From contig NZ_JHZF01000013.1 of NCBI RefSeq assembly GCF_000688295.1, positions 930,001-994,000 of the forward strand: 64,000 bases of DNA, written 5' to 3'. Under the pieces are notes generated by a model. It did no database searches, had not been told where the DNA came from, and saw only the letters and a program-made list of their open reading frames with translations. The stretch comes from Pseudooceanicola nanhaiensis DSM 18065. Lineage in GTDB: Bacteria; Pseudomonadota; Alphaproteobacteria; Rhodobacterales; Rhodobacteraceae. The position numbers and the translations under genes are program-made. Shown piece by piece: positions 58,658 to 64,000 of the stretch (position 1 is its first letter; every line of letters starts with the position of its first letter).

Positions 58658-59350
58658 TCAGCCCCGCATGTCGAGGATTTCGGAGAGCGGCGCGCGCTCG
58701 GTCCGGAAGGCGTTGGCGGGGTGGTCGCGGTCCTCGTATCCGAAGCTGAGCGCACAGAGGATCATGCGGTCCTCGGGCACGCCGAAATGGTCGCGCAGCA
58801 GCGGGGCATGGGCCGCGATGGCCGCCTGCGGCACGCAGCCCAGCCCGAGCGCCTCGGCCGCGAGGCAGAAGGCGAGGATGAAGCCGCCGCAATCCATCGC
58901 GCCGTAGGGGCCAAGCTCGGTCCCGGAGGTCAGGATCGCGGTGTGCGGCGCGCCGAAGAAGCGGAAGTTCTCCATCGCCTGCCGGGCCGAGCCCTCCCGG
59001 TCGCCCTTGGTCACCCCGACCGCGTCATAGAGCTGCCAGCCGCAGGTGCGGCGGCGGTCGCGGTGCTGGCCGGTGTAGCCTGTGGGGAAGGTCATGTCCG
59101 GGTGCCCGCCCTCGGTCGAGGTGGGGTTGGCAAGCAGCTTCGCGCGCAGCGCCTCGGTCTCGGCCGGGCGGGTCACGATCACCTGCCAGGGCTGGGAGTT
59201 GCACCAGGACGGGGCACGCCCCGCGGTGGCGACGAGTGTCTCTATGATGTCGTCCGGCACCGGCGTGTCGGTGAAGGCGCGGCAGGAATGGCGCGATTTC
59301 AGAAGCCCGTCGAGGGCGGCAAGGTCGGTCGTGTCTGTCATCTGTCTCAT
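58658..59350 (-). CDS. nitroreductase family protein
   Basis: A 230-residue FMN-dependent nitroreductase-fold enzyme. SRHSCRAFTDTPVPDDIIETLVATAGRAPSWCNSQPWQVIV is the FMN/N-terminal motif, and DCGGFILAFCLAAEALGLGCVPQ and the C-terminal SFGYEDRDHPANAFRTERAPLSEI complete it. Substrates range from nitroaromatics to quinones. ATG 59350 overlaps the upstream zinc-ribbon gene by four bases (ATGA); a second ATG three codons later is possible. Confidence 0.88.
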   Translation of the reverse strand: MRQMTDTTDLAALDGLLKSRHSCRAFTDTPVPDDIIETLVATAGRAPSWCNSQPWQVIVTRPAETEALRAKLLANPTSTEGGHPDMTFPTGYTGQHRDRRRTCGWQLYDAVGVTKGDREGSARQAMENFRFFGAPHTAILTSGTELGPYGAMDCGGFILAFCLAAEALGLGCVPQAAIAAHAPLLRDHFGVPEDRMILCALSFGYEDRDHPANAFRTERAPLSEILDMRG

Positions 59351-60459
59351 CCCGATTGCGAGGTCACGAAGGCGACGATCCCGGCGACGATCAGGCCGAG
59401 GAGCACCGCGAAGGCGATCTTCCACGCGGACCATGGCCGTTCGCCCTGAACCCGCCCGGTGCGGCCGTTGACCACGAAGCGATAGGTCTTGCCGCGGAAC
59501 CGGTAGGCGGCCAGCCAGACCGGCAGCAGCACGTGCTTGAAGGTCACGTCCGCGACCGTGGTGTCGATCGCGTGGACCTGCTGGGCGTCCCCGCCGATGT
59601 CGAATTTCACGTCGCGCTCGATCACCCGGTCCATCTTCTGCCGTGCCTCGTCGAAGCCGGCGCGCAGCTCCACCTGATAGGCCTCGGCCCGGAACCCGGC
59701 GAGGAAGTCGGGCCGGTAGGGCTCCAGCGCGGACAGGTCCCACGGCTCCAGCGCGTCGGTGTAGCGCTTGGGCAGCGAGGTGGAGGCCAGCACCAGCACG
59801 TCGTCGAAGAAGCGCCGGACACGGCCCGAGGCGGGACTCCAGCGGATCTTCTGGACCTGCACCCGCTGCGGCTTGCCATCGCGCATCACGGTATGCGTCT
59901 CGTAGTAGATATGCCCCCGTGCGCCGGTATAGCGCGACGCCGTGTCGGCGTCGAAGGTCCAGTAGGGCACGTAGATGCCCTGCATCCGGCGCCCCTTGCG
60001 CGCGTAATCGGTCAGCCCGTTCGGCGCGAACCACAAGGCGCCCAGCCACGCGGTCATCGCCTGCCGCGCCGCCGCTTCGTCCAGCGCGAAGGGCAGGACC
60101 CCCCGCGGCTTGATGTGTCGGTTCACCCCGGTGTCGGTGACGACGGGCGTGGCGCAGAAGGGGCATTCGGTGGCGTGGATATCCGGGTCGAACTCGACCT
60201 CCGCGCCGCAGTTCGGACATTTGGAGACGCGGCTCTCCTCGGTCTCGGCCTCGGGCAGGCGCGCCTCGAGCGCCGCGTTGAAGTCGAGCTCGCGGATCGC
60301 GGGAACATGGGATTGGGTCAGCCCCTCGACCTGTTCGGTGTTGCCGCAGAAATCGCAGACCAGCTCCCCGGTGGCGGGGTTGAAGCGGTAATCCGCGCCG
60401 CAATTGGGGCAGGGGAAGCGGTGGTCCGTCGGGACGGCCGCAGCCGCGTCGCTGGTCAT
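59347..60459 (-). CDS. two-zinc-ribbon membrane protein (YdjG-like)
   Basis: A 370-residue protein with two CxxC-type zinc ribbons: CPNCGADYRFNPATGELVCDFCG near residue 18 and CPNCGAEVEFDPDIHATECPFC near residue 83. A central basic/beta region of about 230 residues follows (IYVPYWTFDADTASRY, KIRWSPASGRVRRFFDDVLV), and a single C-terminal helix (WKIAFAVLLGLIVAGIVAFVTS). It resembles the B. subtilis YdjG-type membrane-stress protein that accompanies an SPFH protein. ATG 60459 was chosen; ATG 60486 is the alternative. It overlaps the nitroreductase gene; the SPFH gene is upstream. Confidence 0.78.
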   Translation of the reverse strand: MTSDAAAAVPTDHRFPCPNCGADYRFNPATGELVCDFCGNTEQVEGLTQSHVPAIRELDFNAALEARLPEAETEESRVSKCPNCGAEVEFDPDIHATECPFCATPVVTDTGVNRHIKPRGVLPFALDEAAARQAMTAWLGALWFAPNGLTDYARKGRRMQGIYVPYWTFDADTASRYTGARGHIYYETHTVMRDGKPQRVQVQKIRWSPASGRVRRFFDDVLVLASTSLPKRYTDALEPWDLSALEPYRPDFLAGFRAEAYQVELRAGFDEARQKMDRVIERDVKFDIGGDAQQVHAIDTTVADVTFKHVLLPVWLAAYRFRGKTYRFVVNGRTGRVQGERPWSAWKIAFAVLLGLIVAGIVAFVTSQSG

Positions 60460-60550
60460 GGTCGTGCTGCCCCTCGTCTCCGGCATCCGGGGCGGAGAGT
60501 GTGGCCCCCGCCCCGGAGGGTCAAGGGCCGGCTCCGCCGCGTTCCGCGGT

Positions 60551-61684
60551 TCAGGCCCCCGGCGGGGGCGGCGGCATCACGGTGAAGAGCTGCGCCAGCT
60601 CCGGCACGTCCTCGGCCCGTTTCCAGCCGTCCTGCCCGGCGGTCCAGACGTGGGTGTCGCGGCTGAAGGACCCTTCCGTCACCATCCGCCCCAGCCGGGC
60701 CCTGGAGAAGGGACCCGAGGTCTGGCCGTTCTCGGCCAGGTGCCAGACGTGTTCGACCGGCGGGGGCGGGGGCGGGGCCGCGGCGGCCGGCGCCGCCTGC
60801 GCCGGAGCGGCGGCGGCAGGCGCGGTGCCCCAGGGGCCGCGCTGGCCGAGCGCCGCACCCATGGCCATGCCCATCCCGGCCCCGATCCCCGCGCCCATGC
60901 CCGAATTCGGCGTGCTCGCCGCCCTCTCCATCGCCTGCGCGGCGGCGAACTGGGTGTATTTGCCGAGATCGCCGACGATTCCCATCGAAGTCCGCTTGTC
61001 GAGCACCTCCTCGACCGCGGGCGGCAGCGAGATGTTCTCGACGTAGAGCTCGGGCATCTCCATGCCGTATTGCGCCAGCGTGCCGGTGATCTCCTTCGCC
61101 ACGAGCGTGCCGAGGTCGCGGGTGTTCGCCGCCATGTCGAGCACCGGAATGCCGGAGGAGGCGACGACGCGCGAGAATTCCTGCACGATGATGTTGCGGA
61201 TCTGGAAGGCGATCTCGTCCATCGTGAACTCGCCATCCGTCCCTACGATCTCCTGCAGGAACTTCGCCGGGTCGGTGACGCGGATCGCGTAAGTCCCGAA
61301 GGCGCGCAGCCGGACCGGCCCGAACTCGGGGTCGCGGCAGATGATCGGGTTCTTCGTGCCCCATTTCAGGTCGGTGAACCGGGTCGTGTTGACGAAGTAG
61401 ATCTCGGACTTGAACGGCGACTTGAAGCCGTGGTCCCAGTGCTGAAGCGTGGTCAGCACCGGCATGTTGTTGGTCTCGAGCATGTAGAGCCCGGGCGTGA
61501 AGACATCGGCCAACTGGCCTTCATGCACGAAGACCGCCGCCTGCCCCTCGCGCACCGTGAGCTTGGCGCCGTACTTGATCGCGTGGCCATGCCGCTCGAA
61601 CCGCCAGACGAGCGTGTCGCGGGTGTCGTCGGTCCAGTGGATGACGTCGATGAACTCGCCGGAGAGGAAATCGAAGATGCCCAT
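60551..61684 (-). CDS. SPFH domain protein with GYF-like C-terminal domain (YdjI-like)
   Basis: A 377-residue protein. The SPFH/prohibitin-like core runs from GKxFIDVIHWTDDTRDTLVWRF through DVFTPGLYMLETNNMPVLTTLQHW to LSLPPAVEEVLDKRTSMGIVGDLGKYTQFAAAQAME. It is followed by a Gly/Met-rich and Ala/Pro-rich linker (residues about 255-310) and a C-terminal GYF_2-like domain (VWHLAENGQTSGPFSRARLGRM ... DGWKRAEDVPEL). It is the class called virion core protein/YdjI, tied to membrane stress. 91 bases before the zinc-ribbon gene and 194 bases after DUF2927. Confidence 0.85.
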   Translation of the reverse strand: MGIFDFLSGEFIDVIHWTDDTRDTLVWRFERHGHAIKYGAKLTVREGQAAVFVHEGQLADVFTPGLYMLETNNMPVLTTLQHWDHGFKSPFKSEIYFVNTTRFTDLKWGTKNPIICRDPEFGPVRLRAFGTYAIRVTDPAKFLQEIVGTDGEFTMDEIAFQIRNIIVQEFSRVVASSGIPVLDMAANTRDLGTLVAKEITGTLAQYGMEMPELYVENISLPPAVEEVLDKRTSMGIVGDLGKYTQFAAAQAMERAASTPNSGMGAGIGAGMGMAMGAALGQRGPWGTAPAAAAPAQAAPAAAAPPPPPPVEHVWHLAENGQTSGPFSRARLGRMVTEGSFSRDTHVWTAGQDGWKRAEDVPELAQLFTVMPPPPPGA

Positions 61685-61878
61685 GGTGACCTCGGAATGA
61701 CGTGGTGGTTAGGGGTGACGGGTTTCGGCGGCCCCGAACCCCGTGTGGATCGGATGGCCGGAAACCGCGCGACGCTGCGTGCAAGCTGCGCCCGGATCGC
61801 GCCCGGCCTGGTGGCGGGGTCGGGCGGCGACGGTCCGCAGCCTATTCGCCGGGTTCGTGGAAAGCCGCGGAGGGTGCA

Positions 61879-62832
61879 TCACGACGGCCCCCCCGACAGC
61901 CCTTCCGCGATCTCCTGCACGATCGGGCGGGCCTGCGCCGGGGTCATCCCCGTGGACAGGCGCGTGTCGTAGAGCATCCGCAGCAGCAGCTCGTCGTGGG
62001 TGGTCAGCAATGCGAATTCGTCGTCGTCGTTGAAGATCGACGGCCGCGCGTTCGGGCTGTCGTTGGCGAGGCCGAGGCCCTGCGCCATCTCCTCGTGATA
62101 GCAGGAGCGGCGCATCAGGTCGGGATGTTCGGCCCGGACGAAGGCGATGGCCTTGCGGTATTCGTAATCGCTGCTGCCGCCCGAGAAGGCGACCACGAGG
62201 CAGTGGATCGACCGGGGCAGCGTCCGGAAGATGTCGACCGAGCTGTCCGAGATGTTCGGCACCAGCTGCCGGATCCGGCGGATCGCGGGGCCGCGGTCGT
62301 CCTCGCCCATCACCAGCACGTGGAAATTGGCCGACGCTCCGCGGGCCATGGTCACCGGATGCCCGGTCAGCCGCCCCAGCCGGGCGGCGTAATCGGCGAT
62401 GTAGGCGCTGTCCGTGGCCCTGATCTCCTCGGGCACCGTGTCCCCGAACTCCACGTTGACGCGCACCGGAAGGACCCAGCGGCGCAGGTGCGAGGGCGCG
62501 TCCGAGGCCGTCCGCAACCCCGCCCCGCGCGCGTATTCGTCATACAGCGCGATGCGCTCGAAATTCTCGGCCAGCTGGCGGGTGTTGAACGGCGTGTCGA
62601 TCCCGCCGCCGTCCTGCCGCAGGAGCCCCTGCGCCAGAAGGTCGGCCTGCACGCCCGCGTAATACCGCGTGAGCTCTTCCGAGCGGGCCGAGGGCTTGGG
62701 CCGCTCCTCGACGGGCTTCGGCAGCACCACGGGTCTGGCCTTCGGTGTCAGCGATGTCTGCAAGCCCTGCTCGCAGCCCGCGAGCAGGGCGGTCACGGCG
62801 AGTCCCGTGAGGAATGTCCTGAAGCCGCCCAC
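61879..62832 (-). CDS. DUF2927 lipoprotein
   Basis: A 317-residue predicted lipoprotein: MGGFRTFLTGLAVTALLAGC with the lipobox Leu-Ala-Gly-Cys at residue 20. The DUF2927 core includes LRRWVLPVRVNVEFGDTVPEE, VDIFRTLPRSIHCLVVAFSG and SCYHEEMAQGLGLANDSPNARPSIFNDDDEFALLTTHDELLLRMLYD, where HEE-x3-GLGL resembles a zinc-peptidase-like motif. Start GTG 62832 lies 12 bases after the telA stop. It probably works at the inner or outer membrane together with TelA; the reaction is unknown. Confidence 0.82.
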   Translation of the reverse strand: MGGFRTFLTGLAVTALLAGCEQGLQTSLTPKARPVVLPKPVEERPKPSARSEELTRYYAGVQADLLAQGLLRQDGGGIDTPFNTRQLAENFERIALYDEYARGAGLRTASDAPSHLRRWVLPVRVNVEFGDTVPEEIRATDSAYIADYAARLGRLTGHPVTMARGASANFHVLVMGEDDRGPAIRRIRQLVPNISDSSVDIFRTLPRSIHCLVVAFSGGSSDYEYRKAIAFVRAEHPDLMRRSCYHEEMAQGLGLANDSPNARPSIFNDDDEFALLTTHDELLLRMLYDTRLSTGMTPAQARPIVQEIAEGLSGGPS

Positions 62833-62844
62833 CCCTGTGTGACC

Positions 62845-64000
62845 TCAGCCCTGCTGCGGCGGAACGGCGGTCGAGGTCGTGTCGCCGAGCCCCGTCGCCT
62901 TCGCCTTGGCCGAGGCGAGCGTGTCGCGCAGCTCGGCCTCCATCTTCTGCAGGTCGGCCTCGGCGGCCGCGCGCTTCTTCTTGCCTTCGTCGGCGATCTG
63001 CAGGCTTTCCTGGATCGTGCCGATCAGATCGGCGTTGGCCTGCTTCACGGCCTCGATGTCGAAGACCCCGCGCTCCATCTCCTGCCGGATGGCCTTGTTG
63101 CTGTCGCGCAGGTTCTTGGCGTTGGCGGTCAGCAGCTCGTTGGTCAGGTCGTTGGCGTCGCGCACGGCGGTCGCCGCCTCGGCAGAGCGCTGGATGGTGA
63201 CCGCCTGGGCCAGCTGCGTCTCCCACAGCGGCACGGTGTTGACGAGGGTCGAGTTGATCTTCGTGACCAGCGACTTGTCGTTCTCCTGCACCAGCCGGAT
63301 CGAGGGCAGCGACTGCATCGTCACCTGCCGCGTCAGCTTCAGGTCATGCACCCGGCGCTCGAGGTCGTCGCGGGCGGCGCGGAGGTCGCGCAGCTCCTGC
63401 GCCTTCATCACCTGCGCGTTCTCCGCCGCGGCCTGCACATCGGCCTCCAAGGCGGGAATCTCGCCGCCGTCGAGCGATTTCAGCTTCTCCTCTCCGGCCG
63501 CGATGTAGAGCGCGAGCTCGTCGTAGAAGTTCAGCGTCTTGTCGTAGAGCATGTCGAGCGACTTGATGTCCTTCATCAGCGCGTGCTCGTGCTTGAGCAG
63601 GTCATCGGTGATGCGGTCGATCTGGCCCTGCACCTCCTCGAACCGGGCGGTGAACTTGGCCATCGGCGTCGCCCGGCCGAGGATCCGGTCCCAAAGGCTG
63701 CGCTTGCGGCCGACGTCCAGCTCGCTGACCGAGAAGCCGCGGATCGCCGAGACGATGTCGCGCAGGCTGTCGCCGGCGGGGCCGACGTCCTTGTTCTTGA
63801 CGTCCGCCAGCATCGCCTGGCTGATCTGCTGCAGCTCGGCCTGGGCGGCGGAGCCGAAGCTGACGATGGAGTTGGTGTCCCCCATGTCGATCTCGGCGAT
63901 GCGCTTGCGGATCGCCTCGGCCGCGGCGGGCTCGGCCTGTTCCAGCGGAACGATCTCCTGTTTGGGTTCGGGCAGCACGGTGGCGGTGACCTCTTCGACC
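62845..64000 (-). CDS. toxic anion resistance protein TelA family (5' end beyond window)
   Basis: At least 377 residues are visible; the frame remains open to the window edge, so the start probably lies outside. Coiled-coil protein of the TelA/KlaA family: VSFGSAAQAELQQISQAMLADVKNKDVGPAGDSLRDIVSAIRGFSVSEL near the N-terminus, SLWDRILGRATPMAKFTARFEEVQGQIDRI, and IRLVQENDKSLVTKINSTLVNTVPLWETQLAQAVTIQR, a family signature. The family contributes to tellurite and envelope-stress resistance. It opens the run telA, DUF2927, SPFH/GYF, zinc-ribbon protein, nitroreductase and dtd. Confidence 0.9.
   Translation of the reverse strand, partial: VEEVTATVLPEPKQEIVPLEQAEPAAAEAIRKRIAEIDMGDTNSIVSFGSAAQAELQQISQAMLADVKNKDVGPAGDSLRDIVSAIRGFSVSELDVGRKRSLWDRILGRATPMAKFTARFEEVQGQIDRITDDLLKHEHALMKDIKSLDMLYDKTLNFYDELALYIAAGEEKLKSLDGGEIPALEADVQAAAENAQVMKAQELRDLRAARDDLERRVHDLKLTRQVTMQSLPSIRLVQENDKSLVTKINSTLVNTVPLWETQLAQAVTIQRSAEAATAVRDANDLTNELLTANAKNLRDSNKAIRQEMERGVFDIEAVKQANADLIGTIQESLQIADEGKKKRAAAEADLQKMEAELRDTLASAKAKATGLGDTTSTAVPPQQG

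Overview
The window is high-GC DNA (roughly 70% by eye) from an alphaproteobacterium, very probably a member of the Rhodobacterales (Rhodobacteraceae/Roseobacter group). The evidence is a MipZ ATPase, a clustered pobA-pca pathway, an L-malyl-CoA/beta-methylmalyl-CoA lyase close to the Rhodobacter enzyme, the DgcN-DgcA D-amino-acid module, the ffh / chorismate mutase / rpsP / rimM / trmD / rplS / rpmE gene order, and many ATGA or TGATG gene overlaps. I see no tRNA, rRNA, CRISPR array, insertion sequence or prophage. Most of the window looks like chromosomal core with accessory insertions.

Layout. 1-4.5 kb: end of an unknown gene, galE, and a gamma-glutamyltransferase-family / flavin amine-oxidase pair. 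4.5-12 kb: tex, a TauD-type dioxygenase, and a GntR-led catabolic operon (SnoaL-like, FAH, LDH2, ModA-like protein) with palindromes at the regulator. 12-15.4 kb: hemP, DinB, mipZ, an APC permease and a GlsB-type membrane protein. 15.5-26.5 kb: the translation/SRP supercluster on the minus strand (ffh to rpmE). It carries two unusual insertions: eight tandem GNAT acetyltransferase genes plus a 29-codon micro-ORF between ffh and chorismate mutase, and two paralogous sulfotransferase-like genes between rimM and trmD.

26.9-33.4 kb: a plus-strand accessory cluster of three exported proteins: a WD40-caspase-like protease, a MEMO-CapA fusion and a MORN-repeat protein. This is the best candidate for an undescribed system. 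33.4-37.6 kb: a GlcD-type flavoprotein, an ArsR regulator of SqrR/BigR type with a palindromic operator, an enolase-superfamily dehydratase and a zinc alcohol dehydrogenase. 37.9-43.6 kb: the protocatechuate operon pobA-pcaD-pcaC-pcaH-pcaG-hydrolase-pcaB. 43.6-49.6 kb: threonine-dehydratase-like enzyme, hydrolase, haloacid dehalogenase, FKBP, an MFS exporter without a normal start codon, and malyl-CoA lyase.

49.9-52.9 kb: DgcN, DgcA and a D-amino-acid transaminase, together a D-amino-acid catabolic route. 53.2-56 kb: three small exported proteins sharing a new motif, plus a fourth small exported protein, with an FNR-like box in front of two of them; a thioesterase/MarR divergent pair lies between. 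56-64 kb: rpmG, an orphan LuxR, and a minus-strand run reading telA - DUF2927 lipoprotein - SPFH/GYF protein - zinc-ribbon membrane protein - nitroreductase - dtd, which resembles envelope-stress / toxic-anion gene sets.
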